DNA of 60,356 nt from Gammaproteobacteria bacterium (GCA_019747795.1 JAIEQK010000137.1:1-60356), one strand, 5' to 3'. Positions 1 to 9,736 are shown, numbered from the stretch's first letter. Made by a program: numbers and translations. The notes: generated by a model not told the origin, from the sequence alone.

Positions 1-246
1 AAGAGACCGATCATGCGACACTGAACGCGGCTTGAGACCCAAGCCGATGACCGTCCATGGAAGCGGATCAACTTCAGACCTTCGGTCGATGAACAAGACG
101 CCCCATGCGCGTTCGCAGCGCGCTCGGTCGCGCCAACGCAAACCTGCGCCGCGAACGTCTTCTGAGGCTTTTTCTCCGCCAATCCAGATACTTACGCTTA
201 AGGGTCGCGAGCACGCCCCGCGCTGCCCCTGCATCCGGCCACGACC

Positions 247-1140
247 ATGATTCCTGGAGAGCCGCTCGGCGCGGGGATACGAATTTTTGCAGTCTCCGAT
301 CTGCACGTGGACTATTCCTCGAACATGGACTGGGTCAATGCTCTGCCGGGCAACGACCATGCACAGGACATCCTGATTGTCGCAGGCGACGTGACCCACG
401 ACTTGGAACGTTTGAAGAGTGCCCTTGGCACCCTGCGTGAGAAGTTTGCCCGCGTGTGCTACGTGCCAGGCAATCACGAGCTGTGGATCGATCGGCGAGA
501 GACGCAGCACTCACTCGACAAGTTTCACGAAGTGTTGGCCCTGTGCCGCAGCCTCGCGGTGAACGTCGAGCCCGAGCGAGTATCGCGGCCGGACGGCACC
601 GCGGTGTGGGTAGTCCCCCTGTACAGCTGGTATGTCACGCCGGAGGAGGGACACGGGAGCCTGTTCGCTCCGAAGCCGGGGGAGGATCCCAGTCTACGCA
701 TGTGGGCCGATAGGTATTACGTGAAGTGGCCGCCCCAACCAGGCAGCCAACGCGCTGCCGACTATTTTCTACAGCTGAACGAGGCTTGGGTCCAAAGGCC
801 GTATGACGCCCCGGTGATCAGCTTCAGCCACTTTCTTCCACGGGCTGACCTGATGCTCCGCACGCCCTTCGAACGAAGTCGCTACGGCAACGGGCCACGC
901 GATCCTTACCCAGAGTTCAATTTTTCTCGAGTAGCCGGTTGTAGCGCACTCGATGATCAGCTGCGGCGAATTGGTTCGTCCGTACACGTCTACGGACATC
1001 AACACCGCAATCGCTGGCGCAGCATCGACGGCGTGTTGTACGTTTCCAATTGTCTCGGCTATCCGCACGCAGCCGATGGGCAAGAGTCACTTCCGCGCCG
1101 ACTCTGGCAGGTTTGGGGAGACCGAATACCCGCGCATTGA
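247..1140 (+). CDS. Calcineurin-like metallophosphoesterase
   Basis: The 297-residue protein carries the dinuclear-metal phosphoesterase signature in order: SDLH at residues 17-20, GD at 47-48, GNHE at 75-78, and a late GHQH motif near residue 250. These residues bind two metal ions and activate water for phosphoester hydrolysis. No signal peptide or membrane segment is visible, so a cytoplasmic enzyme is likely. The substrate cannot be told; the family includes nucleotidases, phosphodiesterases and protein phosphatases. It runs convergently into the thioesterase gene, so it may not belong to the biosynthetic locus. No strong ribosome site precedes the ATG. The 246 bases before it show no gene. 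Confidence 0.88.
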   Translation: MIPGEPLGAGIRIFAVSDLHVDYSSNMDWVNALPGNDHAQDILIVAGDVTHDLERLKSALGTLREKFARVCYVPGNHELWIDRRETQHSLDKFHEVLALCRSLAVNVEPERVSRPDGTAVWVVPLYSWYVTPEEGHGSLFAPKPGEDPSLRMWADRYYVKWPPQPGSQRAADYFLQLNEAWVQRPYDAPVISFSHFLPRADLMLRTPFERSRYGNGPRDPYPEFNFSRVAGCSALDDQLRRIGSSVHVYGHQHRNRWRSIDGVLYVSNCLGYPHAADGQESLPRRLWQVWGDRIPAH

Positions 1141-1222
1141 CTGTCAGTCGCCAGAAATCAGTACCGCTGTCGGCTGACAGCCGCTCGCCCTTCCCTCTCC
1201 CCCGCCGCCAGGCGCTTTCACT

Positions 1223-1984
1223 CTACCCGTCTCCAAGCGACAACCCCGGCTGCAATAGTGAGAGCACCCTACCCTGAACTTCGGCAAGATGGTCATTGAT
1301 GAAGAAATGCCCCCCCGGAAAGGTCTGCATTTCGAAATACCCTGAAGTCTGATCGCGCCAGGCTGCAACGTCATGGACCGGGACGCTGAGATCTCGATCC
1401 CCGCCGAGGGCGATTATCGGACAGCCCAGAGGCTCTTCGCTTCGATAGCGATACATGTCGCACATCGTCAAATCCGCGCGCAGCGCGGGCAAGATTATCT
1501 CGACCAGTTCGGCAATAGACCAGCCGTCCTGCGGCGGCTCGAAGTAACGGCGCACACCCTCGATGAACTCCTGCCGCGGTAGATGGGACAGCGCCGGCGT
1601 GCGAGCGGGCTGCTGTGGAGCGCTCTTCGCCGCGACCACCAATTGCGTCGGCGCCGGCGCACCACGATGGCGCAGCTCCCGCACGACCTCGAATCCGAGT
1701 AGCGCACCCATGCTGTAGCCAAAGACCGCGTACGGGCGATCAAGGTGCTTCTCGAACGCATCGGCAAGATGACCGACCGCCGTTCGAAAATCGGTAACCG
1801 CGGTCTGCTTGAACCGTGCTTCGCGGCCCGGCAGTTGGGCAACACGCAACTCGACGCTCTCCGGCATCGCTCGCCACCAGGCATTGAAGGCGGACGCCCC
1901 CCCACCCGCGAACGGCAGGCAGAACAGTCGCACGCCCGCGCGCGGCTTCGGCTGGCGACAGACCAGCCACTCATCGGTATTCAT
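1223..1984 (-). CDS. Type II thioesterase (alpha/beta hydrolase, GrsT/RifR type)
   Basis: The 253-residue alpha/beta hydrolase has the family layout: LFCLPFAGGGAS near residues 20-31, nucleophile elbow GYSMGA with Ser91, an acidic stretch GGDRD around 194-198, and catalytic His226 in GGHFF. Type II thioesterases hydrolyse stalled or wrong acyl groups from carrier proteins of PKS/NRPS-like systems. The ATG is preceded by a good ribosome site (GAGGAAGGG, complement of 1992-2000). It lies downstream of the phosphopantetheinyl transferase gene on the same strand, which fits a carrier-protein pathway. The likely client is the ACP near 20 kb, because no PKS or NRPS is present. The editing role is inferred from family and context. 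Confidence 0.9.
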   Translation of the reverse strand: MNTDEWLVCRQPKPRAGVRLFCLPFAGGGASAFNAWWRAMPESVELRVAQLPGREARFKQTAVTDFRTAVGHLADAFEKHLDRPYAVFGYSMGALLGFEVVRELRHRGAPAPTQLVVAAKSAPQQPARTPALSHLPRQEFIEGVRRYFEPPQDGWSIAELVEIILPALRADLTMCDMYRYRSEEPLGCPIIALGGDRDLSVPVHDVAAWRDQTSGYFEMQTFPGGHFFINDHLAEVQGRVLSLLQPGLSLGDG

Positions 1985-2114
1985 CGAAAAACCCTTCCTC
2001 GTTCCCGACTCGAACCTCCTCTGTCACACCGCAGGGATACGTGCGACGAGAGCTAGACCCGCTCCCCTCCTAGGATACAACGACGACTCGCACCGCACAT
2101 GTAACCTCGCGCCG

Positions 2115-2789
2115 CTACTGGCCCGCCGCTTGGCGGTTAGGGATCCAGGCCGACGTAATGACATCAGTCTCCTCGATCCAGCGCCCCGCGACAGAGAACC
2201 CGGCTGGAAAGGGTCCGACGTCGTCTTGAAACACATAGCCCAGAGCACCCGAATCGTGCACGTGAACTCGCAGGGCCATGAACCCCATGAACCGACCGGA
2301 CTGGGGATACTGCGCCTTGTACAACGCCTCTTTGGCCGAGAATATTGTCAACGCGCGCCGCTCTTGAACTGACGACGGCAAGCTATCGAGGTATTCCATC
2401 TCTTCAGTACGCAGTGTCAAACGCCACAGCTTGCGCTCCAATCCTGCGCGGCTCTCCCCGTCTATTCCCACGGTCCCCAGTGCCGCATCAGTAATCGCGA
2501 TCCATACCCGCGTATCGGAATGGGATACGCTGCCGGTCACGCCTGCGGGCCAGAGTGGCGAACGATCCGGGGCATTGAGAAAATCGAAATCGCACACGGC
2601 AAAATGCCGAGCGAATGCCTCGCGGGCCAACACCCTCACGGTTGCAAACTCACGTTTCCGCTTGATCGCCGCCTTGGCAATGAAGTCCGCCTCGCGCTGA
2701 CTTATGCTGCCGATCGCCGCATCGCTTACTGGCGCGGTCAGCACATGTATGCGTGGATCGTCGAACAGATGACCCAGTTCGTTTGACAT
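2115..2789 (-). CDS. 4'-phosphopantetheinyl transferase (Sfp/EntD type)
   Basis: This 224-residue enzyme should move the phosphopantetheine arm of CoA onto a conserved serine of carrier proteins. Visible motifs are GSVSHSD (86-92), the metal-binding GIDGE (109-113 region, Asp110 and Glu112) and FSAKEALYK (150-158, Glu154). The C-terminal half is typical of the EntD/Sfp superfamily. It reads in the same direction as the type II thioesterase with a 130-base gap, so the two may be co-transcribed. The obvious substrate in the window is the stand-alone ACP at 19.8-20.2 kb, with Ser70. The 293 bases upstream, shared with the diverging GH39-like gene, contain no gene I can recognise. Confidence 0.92.
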   Translation of the reverse strand: MSNELGHLFDDPRIHVLTAPVSDAAIGSISQREADFIAKAAIKRKREFATVRVLAREAFARHFAVCDFDFLNAPDRSPLWPAGVTGSVSHSDTRVWIAITDAALGTVGIDGESRAGLERKLWRLTLRTEEMEYLDSLPSSVQERRALTIFSAKEALYKAQYPQSGRFMGFMALRVHVHDSGALGYVFQDDVGPFPAGFSVAGRWIEETDVITSAWIPNRQAAGQ

Positions 2790-3082
2790 GAATGCGAAAT
2801 CCGAACAACGTTACGGCGGAGGTACGCGTGGGCGGAGCGCCACCGCAATAGCCCAATGCGACACGGCGCTCACGATACATCCCAAAACGGCCTGTCCGCC
2901 ACCACCCGCGTACCGCAAGCCCTTGACCCGCTGGAATAAATGCCGCACGGTCATAGCCCTTTGCAGAATGCAGTGGCGGGACGCCCATAGGGCGTTCCTC
3001 CTGTCGGACGCACGGTCGCGGCACAACTTTGTACGTTCTCGGCAATCAGCTAATTCTCCAGATGAGGGATCTTCGAGTGAAC

Positions 3083-4963
3083 ATGAATCGACGCTCCGCC
3101 TTCATGAACCGGTCCTTGCCCTTAGCGCTCCTGGTTCTCATCAGCAGCTCACTTCCCGTATTCGCGCAGGGCGAGATTCGCATCGATTTCCCGCTGGATG
3201 CCAGAAACACGACTGCGCGCAGCGCAGACACGATTCTTCGAACCAATGTAGTGGCCTATATTCACGAATACATCCCTCCTTTCATCTGGTCGAAATTCTT
3301 CACCGAACAACGTGTCGGAGACATATTGCTGGATACCACCAGCATCACGCGCGATTCCGTCAGCCTGGACGACATCAAGCAACGAATGAAAGCGCTCGAC
3401 CCGCTGGTTTCCCAAACGATTTCTCGCGGAGGGAGGATCCAACTGGTCTTTCAGAACGGACTGCCCAGATGGCTGTCTTCCGATCCTCGCAATGACGGAA
3501 GCATCTTCGAGGGAAGTACAAGCGCCGGAGAGAAGATCTGGCAGAGCGTTCCGCCGTCGGATTACGTGAAATGGCAGGAAATCGTCCGTGCCTTCGTTCA
3601 CCACTTCAACAAGGAACTCGATACCAAAGGAAACGTTTACTACATCCTCGGAAATGAACCCGAGACCTACTGGGTCGGCAGCGAGCAGGAGTTTCACCAG
3701 TACTACAAGCATTTCGTGCTAGGCGCTCTGCAAGCCGATCCGAACGCCAAGGTGGGTGGCGTAAATCCGTCTTCTCCCATGACGGACCATTTCAACAAGT
3801 CCAATCCACAGAGGACCGCGGATGGCCGGACAGCCTTCAGCCCCGTCCCCACTGCCGGCGGAAAGCCACTGATTTACAACTGGTTGCAATTCGCTGCGGC
3901 CGAGCGTCTGCCGGTCAAGGTGGTCACTTGGCACGACTATCCAGCGGCCAGCCCCGTGCCGAGCCGCACAGCCAACTGGGTCATAGCTGAAAAGAACATT
4001 CGCAGCTGGCTGTCGGAGTTCGGCTACAAGGGCGTAGAGCTGATCCTCGACGACTGGCCGGAGTGGAAGCCGGTAGAGCACGAGAATGACAGTGAGTTTC
4101 AGGCCGCCTATGTCGCGAGCGGTGTGATTTCTATGGTCGAGAACGGCACCGTGAAGCCCGTTTATCTGGGAATGATGGATATCCCGGCTTTCAGCAAAGC
4201 CACCAAGGAGAATGCGTCGTTTGGCGGGGGCACGGGGCTCTTCACCCGCGTCGGATTAGCGAAGCCGGTCTACAACACGTACGCTCTGTTGAGCAAAATG
4301 CAGGGCAAGATAGCGCACGTCGAGACCGGCGACGACTTTGTGAGAGCTCTTGCCTCTGTGGACGACGATGCAATCTATTTGCTTCTCGCCAACTTCATTC
4401 CGTCCCGGCGCATAGTCGTTCACAACACGTTTGGTATAGACGGCGGGACACTCAGCGAGCAAGACAGAGCCACGTTCAGGAGCCGACTCAAGGATGCGCG
4501 AATGAACAAAGAACAGCTCATCAAGGGTCTACTCGATGGCTCAATCAGCGTCGAAGGACTCCGTCTGCCGGGCGAGGTTGCCAAGAAGGTGACGGGAGTG
4601 ATCGATGTGGCGCGCGTCGCCATGCAACGCGTCCACCAGGTAGCCCAAGTCAACGTCGCCCTCACGGGGCTCAAGACGGGTGGCGGCAATTGGACCTACG
4701 AGGAGTACGTGATCGATAAGGACCATGCGAACAGCTACTCCCAGAGAGGCAGGATTGCCGAACAGGCAGCCTCGCTCGATCCGCGACGCGATCAACAGCA
4801 GATGCAGAAAATTCGAGACATCGTCAACGAACGGACCGGCGCAGACGCAGGACGCATCGTGAGCAAGCCGGTGACCATCGAAGGTTCGTCACATGCTGTC
4901 GCGACAACGCTCCAGCCGAACTCCGTCCATCTGATTGTCTTACGACGCGTCGCGTCTCGTTAA
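3083..4963 (+). CDS. Secreted GH39-like glycoside hydrolase
   Basis: I start the gene at ATG 3083 (626 residues) because a clear signal peptide follows: basic start, hydrophobic core, then a cleavage-like VFAQG. An in-frame ATG at 3029 would put 18 unlikely residues in front. The body resembles clan GH-A barrels of the GH39 type: GNEPETYW around residue 190 supplies a candidate acid/base Glu192, KVGGVNPSS follows as in family members, and DDWPEW places Glu327 where the nucleophile is expected. A beta-rich C-terminal part ends the protein. In a surface-glycan locus it may trim or release the polymer in the periplasm. Family placement is moderate and the substrate is unknown. Confidence 0.72.
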   Translation: MNRRSAFMNRSLPLALLVLISSSLPVFAQGEIRIDFPLDARNTTARSADTILRTNVVAYIHEYIPPFIWSKFFTEQRVGDILLDTTSITRDSVSLDDIKQRMKALDPLVSQTISRGGRIQLVFQNGLPRWLSSDPRNDGSIFEGSTSAGEKIWQSVPPSDYVKWQEIVRAFVHHFNKELDTKGNVYYILGNEPETYWVGSEQEFHQYYKHFVLGALQADPNAKVGGVNPSSPMTDHFNKSNPQRTADGRTAFSPVPTAGGKPLIYNWLQFAAAERLPVKVVTWHDYPAASPVPSRTANWVIAEKNIRSWLSEFGYKGVELILDDWPEWKPVEHENDSEFQAAYVASGVISMVENGTVKPVYLGMMDIPAFSKATKENASFGGGTGLFTRVGLAKPVYNTYALLSKMQGKIAHVETGDDFVRALASVDDDAIYLLLANFIPSRRIVVHNTFGIDGGTLSEQDRATFRSRLKDARMNKEQLIKGLLDGSISVEGLRLPGEVAKKVTGVIDVARVAMQRVHQVAQVNVALTGLKTGGGNWTYEEYVIDKDHANSYSQRGRIAEQAASLDPRRDQQQMQKIRDIVNERTGADAGRIVSKPVTIEGSSHAVATTLQPNSVHLIVLRRVASR

Positions 4964-5152
4964 CTGATCTCCGACCAGATGCCGCATCCGTCCGTTGCGG
5001 TTCGCCATTTTAGAGTGTGTTGTGCACACTGGCCGCGCGCCAGCCTAAGAGGTGACAGGCGCGACTGCGCGAGTCCTCGAAATTCGGCACGCCCGAGGAC
5101 ATGATTCCGTTGCCTGCTCTATGGGGCAGCTCCGCGGCCCGGCCTGCTCGAG

Positions 5153-6166
5153 TTATCGAAGCCTCGCACGCAATCCGTCCATCGCGATCCGCATGACAGC
5201 AGTGGCGCTGCCTAGCGCCAGCGCCAGTGCGCGTACCCAGAGCATCGGCAGACACACAAGCCCCATTCCAGGGCTGGTCCTGGCGACATTCGCGCACATC
5301 GTCAACATGGTGGCGCTCGACAAAACGACTATGCCACCGGCGACGAACAGAAAGTAAGGTATGAACGGTGCAAGCAGCAGGCAGAATGCGAGCAGGTAGA
5401 TCGAAAGCACCTGGTACTTCAGGTTCTGGGGCGTGTAGGTGTCGGCGACCGCTTTATGCGGAAACTCTTTGTACACCATGATTCGCCAGTAGCCACGGCC
5501 GATCTTGATTCGGAAGTAGCGGCCGCAAGTCGCCGGATGGAAGTGGTAGATGATGGCAAGAGGGTTGAAAACCAGCTTGCCGGATTGGGCCGAAAGGCGA
5601 TACGAGAGTTCGACGTCCTCGTTCATCCTGAGCTCGCGCACGAAGCCCCCAGACTCGATGAATGTCCTCCTGCGATACGCCGCTGCATGCGAGGCGATCA
5701 TGTCAATGAAGGGCTTGCGGGCCAGCATTCGGTACCGCTCTTCAAATTCGAGCTGAGCGAACCGGGCCACGAGCTCTCGCTGCCTGGTTCTGTATGCACC
5801 GCTGACTCCAACCACTTCGGGATTTTCGAAAGGCTTTAGCATTTGCTCGAGCCAGTCGGGGCTCGCAACGCAGTCTGAATCGATAAAGAGGATGAATTCT
5901 CCGGTTGCCGCCGCCGCGCCCGTGTTTCTCGCACCCGCCGGTCCCTGATTAGCTTGCAGGATGGTGGAAACCGGTAAGGCCTCGAGCACCTCCCGCGTGT
6001 TGTCAGTAGAGCCATCGTCAACAACGATGATCTCGAATCTGCTCGAAGGAATGGACTGCTTCGTCAGCGCTTCGATACACGCCGTGATGTGATCTGCGGC
6101 GTTGTACGCCGGGATCACTATGGAGGCCAGCTTGGAGGTTGCCTGCGGTTCATGCGGACTGGACAA
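5153..6166 (-). CDS. Family 2 glycosyltransferase with C-terminal membrane segments
   Basis: The 337-residue protein has the GT-A nucleotide-sugar fold: IVIPAYNAADH near the start, VVDDGSTDNT at 49-57, and a metal-binding DSD at 96-98. An NEDVELSYRL motif then marks the acceptor region. About 100 C-terminal residues contain two or more hydrophobic helices, so it is membrane-anchored. The start is TTG at 6166: the complement of 6167-6180 shows GATGAGGTAG, a good ribosome site at proper spacing, and no in-frame ATG fits. It probably adds one sugar to a lipid-linked repeat unit. It converges on the GH39-like gene and diverges from the cytidylyltransferase. Confidence 0.9.
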   Translation of the reverse strand: MSSPHEPQATSKLASIVIPAYNAADHITACIEALTKQSIPSSRFEIIVVDDGSTDNTREVLEALPVSTILQANQGPAGARNTGAAAATGEFILFIDSDCVASPDWLEQMLKPFENPEVVGVSGAYRTRQRELVARFAQLEFEERYRMLARKPFIDMIASHAAAYRRRTFIESGGFVRELRMNEDVELSYRLSAQSGKLVFNPLAIIYHFHPATCGRYFRIKIGRGYWRIMVYKEFPHKAVADTYTPQNLKYQVLSIYLLAFCLLLAPFIPYFLFVAGGIVVLSSATMLTMCANVARTSPGMGLVCLPMLWVRALALALGSATAVMRIAMDGLRARLR

Positions 6167-6916
6167 GATCTACCTCATCAAACTGCAACGTTACGAATGC
6201 TTCCGGGCAGACCCGGCGTATGCCGACCCGCGACGCTCCAGGCGTTCGATCGACCCTTCTCGGTCACCTTGCCCGAATCCTTGCGATGCCGCCGACAGTC
6301 CAGGCGCACTATGGCGTCTGTCCAAGCTCAACATGGGTTCCGTAGTCCGGGGCCGCGCGATCTACGCCCTGGATACTGCCAGTGTGATGCAAATGCGGAG
6401 TGCTGCTGGGCGGGCCCGTCGATGCGCGATACCGCCAATTTGCGTTCCGAGCTTGACGGCGCCAACGCTGCGAATGTCTCGCGTCTCGCCACCCGATTCT
6501 AGTCGACGGTCTCCGAAAGGGTAAAGGCACCGACACGCCCGTGGCACGGGCCCCACGCACGGGAAAGTGAGAGCCGTTCCGCAGTTGATGTCGACCGTCA
6601 ATGTGTCACGACACTGTTGGATACGAGCGTCGTCCACCGGTGTCGGCTCGACCGCCCCGTACGCTGGCCTTTGACGATTGTTAACAACTCTGTTCGTGGC
6701 CTGGTTCTCTCGTTCCGCATCGCACTTCCCGGCGCTCCGTGAAGCGCTCCTCGAGCCAGTGTATGCTTCAGCGCCGATGGTCGCTTGGTTGGCGCAGCCA
6801 CCCGGCTCTCAGATTTCCCAATCGCGGACCATGTCGAGCACATCGTTGTCGCGGAAGGTGCTCGATTTCCATACCGGGCGCCTTGGGCGGGACCTAGCAT
6901 AAGGAAGGGATCAGTA
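6167..6916. other. Divergent intergenic region, 750 bases
   Basis: This stretch separates the diverging glycosyltransferase and cytidylyltransferase genes. I recognise no protein family in any frame. It should hold the promoters for both directions. A perfect 10-base palindrome TTGTTAACAA lies at 6678-6687, close to a TTGACG at 6671-6676, but I see no convincing -10 hexamer for it. A strong ribosome site, AAGGAAGGGA, sits at 6901-6910 for the rightward gene. Confidence 0.5.
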
Positions 6917-7687
6917 ATGAAAGTGGTGTTGCTGGCCGGCGGTTTGGGCACTCGCCTGGCGGAGGAAACGGGCGTCAGACCGAAGCCGATGGTCGAGATT
7001 GGTGAGCAGCCTATCTTGTGGCACATCATGAAGGCCTATGCCGCCCATGGGTTTGAAGATTTCGTGGTCGCTCTTGGCTACAAGGGCGAGTTCATCAAGC
7101 AGTACTTCCTTAACTTCTACGCCTCGTACCGCGATCTGAGCATTGACCTTGCGAGTGGCGCCATCCAGTACGAGACGTCCCCGACCATCAACTGGCGGAT
7201 TCAGATGACGGACACTGGGGCAGCCACGATGACCGGTGGCAGGCTCCATCGCCTGGAATCCCTGCTGCGCCCGGGTGGCACGTTCATGCTGACCTACGGA
7301 GACGGGGTCTGCGACATCGATATCCGGAAGCTCCTGGAATTTCATCGAAAGCACGGCCGCCTGGCTACGGTGACTGCGGTCCGGCCGCCGGCGCGTTTCG
7401 GTACCATGCATTTCGAGGGAGACCAGGTTCTGGAATTCAAGGAGAAGCTTCAGACCGGGGAAGGATGGATAAACGGCGGTTTCTTTGTTTTCGAGCCGGA
7501 GATTTTCGACTACTTGAACGGGGACGAGACGGTTCTCGAAGGCAAACCTCTCGAAACCCTGGCCGCCGAAGGCCAACTCATGGCCTACAAGCACGAGGGA
7601 TTCTGGCAGTGCATGGATACGTTGCGAGACAAGCTTCGCTTGCAGGAGATGTGGGCGTCCGGCGCGGCACCTTGGAAAGTGTGGTGA
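6917..7687 (+). CDS. rfbF: Glucose-1-phosphate cytidylyltransferase
   Basis: The enzyme joins CTP and glucose-1-phosphate to give CDP-glucose, the entry to CDP-linked deoxysugars. The start at 6917 gives 256 residues, the usual family length, and has AAGGAAGGGA six bases upstream. The nucleotidyltransferase signature GGLGTRL lies at about residues 8-14, followed by RPKPMVEIG. A YGDGVCDID motif binds metal and GEGWINGGFFVFEP is typical of RfbF. The next gene is an SDR that does not resemble CDP-glucose 4,6-dehydratase, so the usual partner is missing here and must be elsewhere, or the pathway differs. Confidence 0.93.
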   Translation: MKVVLLAGGLGTRLAEETGVRPKPMVEIGEQPILWHIMKAYAAHGFEDFVVALGYKGEFIKQYFLNFYASYRDLSIDLASGAIQYETSPTINWRIQMTDTGAATMTGGRLHRLESLLRPGGTFMLTYGDGVCDIDIRKLLEFHRKHGRLATVTAVRPPARFGTMHFEGDQVLEFKEKLQTGEGWINGGFFVFEPEIFDYLNGDETVLEGKPLETLAAEGQLMAYKHEGFWQCMDTLRDKLRLQEMWASGAAPWKVW

Positions 7688-7704
7688 ACACGTAGGTTAA
7701 CTCG

Positions 7705-8766
7705 ATGAAAATAGTAATCACAGGGAACATGGGCTACGTTGGACCGACGGTGGTCGCGCACCTACGGTCGGTCTTTCCGAACGTTGAGATAGCCGGCGTC
7801 GATTCCTGCTTTTTCGGCCACAGCCTGACCAATGTCGATCGCCTTCCGGAAGTCTCTGTTGACGTGCAGCACTTCGCCGACGTCCGCGATCTCAAGTCCG
7901 ATGTATTCGACGGGGCGGACGTCGTCGTGCAGTTGGCTGCCATCTCGAATGACCCCATGGGCAATGCGTTTGAGGCGGTGACCATGGACGTCAATGCGCA
8001 AGCCGCCGTTCGCATCGGCCAGCTTGCCAAGCAGTCCGGGGTATCACGGTTGGTCTTCGCCTCTTCATGCAGTGTGTATGGATTTGCCGAAAAGGAAGCG
8101 AAGACTGAGAGCTCAGCAGTGAATCCACTCACTGCGTACGCGCGTTCGAAGCTTGCAGCCGAAGAGGGCTTGTCCGGGCTTGCATCGGATGGCTTCATCG
8201 TAAGTTGCCTCAGGTTTCCCACTGCGTGCGGCATGAGCCCACGACTTCGCCTTGACCTGGTGCTCAACGATTTCGTGGCTTCCGCTATAGCGCAGGGGCG
8301 CATCGAGATCCTGAGCGATGGCACGCCATGGCGACCAATCATTGACACGAAGGACATGGCGCGCGGCATCGAATGGGCGATTCGGCGCGATGCGCGCCTG
8401 GGAAACAGGTTCGAAGCAATAAACGTCGGGCGTGACGACGCCAACTATCGAATCTCCGAGCTCGCCGAGGCGGTTGCACGTCAATTCCCCTCCGTGGAGG
8501 TCGAGATTCGGAGGGCTGCCGCGCCCGACAAGCGCTCTTACCGCGTCGATTTTGCTCGGTACAGAGCACTGGCACCCGATTATCTGCCTACGGTCAGCCT
8601 AGAGCAGTCGATCGGAGAGTTGAAGGACGGGCTGCTGGCAATGGGTTTCGCCGATCGGAAGTTCCGCGAGTCGACGCATATGCGATTGAACGTGCTTCGC
8701 GGTCTGGTGAGCAGGGGAGTATTGGACGACCAGCTCCGCTGGGCGGCGCGCGGTCGTCCCGCATGA
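7705..8766 (+). CDS. NAD-dependent epimerase/dehydratase (extended SDR)
   Basis: This 353-residue extended SDR probably modifies a nucleotide sugar. It has the Rossmann motif GNMGYVG at residues 7-13, SSCSVYG at 120-126 and the catalytic pair Tyr145/Lys149 in YARSK. WRPIIDTKDMARGI is the usual substrate-side motif of sugar epimerases and dehydratases. It follows rfbF by 17 bases and is probably co-transcribed, so a CDP-sugar is a reasonable guess. The N-terminus does not match CDP-glucose 4,6-dehydratase (RfbG). The exact reaction (epimerisation, dehydration or reduction) cannot be called from motifs. Confidence 0.88.
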   Translation: MKIVITGNMGYVGPTVVAHLRSVFPNVEIAGVDSCFFGHSLTNVDRLPEVSVDVQHFADVRDLKSDVFDGADVVVQLAAISNDPMGNAFEAVTMDVNAQAAVRIGQLAKQSGVSRLVFASSCSVYGFAEKEAKTESSAVNPLTAYARSKLAAEEGLSGLASDGFIVSCLRFPTACGMSPRLRLDLVLNDFVASAIAQGRIEILSDGTPWRPIIDTKDMARGIEWAIRRDARLGNRFEAINVGRDDANYRISELAEAVARQFPSVEVEIRRAAAPDKRSYRVDFARYRALAPDYLPTVSLEQSIGELKDGLLAMGFADRKFRESTHMRLNVLRGLVSRGVLDDQLRWAARGRPA

Positions 8767-8794
8767 GGGGCCATGAAGAAGTGCGCCATCAGCC

Positions 8795-9736
8795 ATGACG
8801 GTACATGACGTGGACGATAGAGCATCCCCCCTGGTGAGCGTGGTCATGAACTGTCGCAATGGCGAACGCTTCGTGCGGGAGACCATCGACAGCGTGCTGC
8901 GCCAGACGATGCGGGATTGGGAGCTGGTGTTCTGGGACAACAGGTCACGGGATGGAACGGCCGCGATCGTCAAGAGCTTCAACGATCCTCGTATCCGGTA
9001 TCTGTTGTCGGACAGTGACGATACGCTGGGCAAGGCGCGTAGCCGTGCTTTGGCCGTAGCGACCGGACGTTGGGTGGCCTTCCTCGATTCGGACGACATC
9101 TGGCATCCCGATTTCCTCGAGCGCCAGCTGGCGGTGCTCGAGCAGACCGGCGCATCGCTGGTCTACTCCAACGCAATCAGCTTCTATCCAGACGGACGGG
9201 AGCAGCTCCACTCCAAGAACAAGGGTTCGGAGATCGAGGAGCTCGACTACCGTAGGCTCGCTCTCGATTACGACATCTGCATCTCGGCGACAGTCTTCGA
9301 GCGGCGTGTGTTGTCCGAACTTTCCTACCTCGTCGACCCAGAATTGATGGCGGCCGAGGAGGCGGACCTGTTCATCCGGATTGCGAGTCGTCACCGCACG
9401 GTCTTCAATCCGGCAGTGCTGTCCCGGTACCGCGTGCATGCGTCGAGCGATACGTGGACAAATTCGGAGAACTTCATTCAGGACGGAAAGAGAATGATGC
9501 AGACCTTCGAGAAGCTCGGACTGGACCCTACGGTTATCCGAGACGGGATCCTGGAGGTCGCCTACTGGACAGCAGCCATGTCCAGTTGGATCAGGCGGGA
9601 CGGCGCCCGTGCGCGCCAGCATCTAAGCGAAATCCGTGGCAGGCCCCTTCGGCGAAAGGTGCTCTTTTGCCTGACTTTCTTCCCCTACGGTTTAGTGTCG
9701 CCACTGCTTCGACTCGCCGGGAAACGGGCATTCTGA
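8795..9736 (+). CDS. Family 2 glycosyltransferase
   Basis: A 313-residue GT-A enzyme with VSVVMNCRNGERFV at the start, a WDNRSRDGT nucleotide-binding turn and DSDD at 98-101 as the metal site. EADLFIRIA in the second half corresponds to the ED acceptor motif. Unlike the glycosyltransferase at 5.2 kb it has no clear multi-helix C-terminal membrane part, only a short hydrophobic stretch near the end. It is the last gene of the rfbF-SDR-GT run and lies 28 bases after the SDR. The transferred sugar is unknown; a CDP- or UDP-activated sugar made by its neighbours would fit. Confidence 0.88.
   Translation: MTVHDVDDRASPLVSVVMNCRNGERFVRETIDSVLRQTMRDWELVFWDNRSRDGTAAIVKSFNDPRIRYLLSDSDDTLGKARSRALAVATGRWVAFLDSDDIWHPDFLERQLAVLEQTGASLVYSNAISFYPDGREQLHSKNKGSEIEELDYRRLALDYDICISATVFERRVLSELSYLVDPELMAAEEADLFIRIASRHRTVFNPAVLSRYRVHASSDTWTNSENFIQDGKRMMQTFEKLGLDPTVIRDGILEVAYWTAAMSSWIRRDGARARQHLSEIRGRPLRRKVLFCLTFFPYGLVSPLLRLAGKRAF

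Noticed and set aside
1166-1181. Hairpin GCTGTC/GACAGC between the first two genes as a terminator
   Set aside because: The stem has only six pairs, with a competing pairing to 1141-1147 and no T-run; not strong enough to list.
5014-5030. Hairpin AGTGTG/CACACT between convergent GH39-like and GT genes
   Set aside because: Short stem and no T-run; cannot be told from chance.
6785-6916. N-terminal extension of the cytidylyltransferase from 6785
   Set aside because: The family starts at MKVVLLAGG, with a strong AAGGAAGGGA site at 6901-6910; the extension has no similarity.
7705-8766. Calling the SDR CDP-glucose 4,6-dehydratase (rfbG) because rfbF precedes it
   Set aside because: The N-terminus and active-site surroundings do not match RfbG; only a general extended SDR call is safe.
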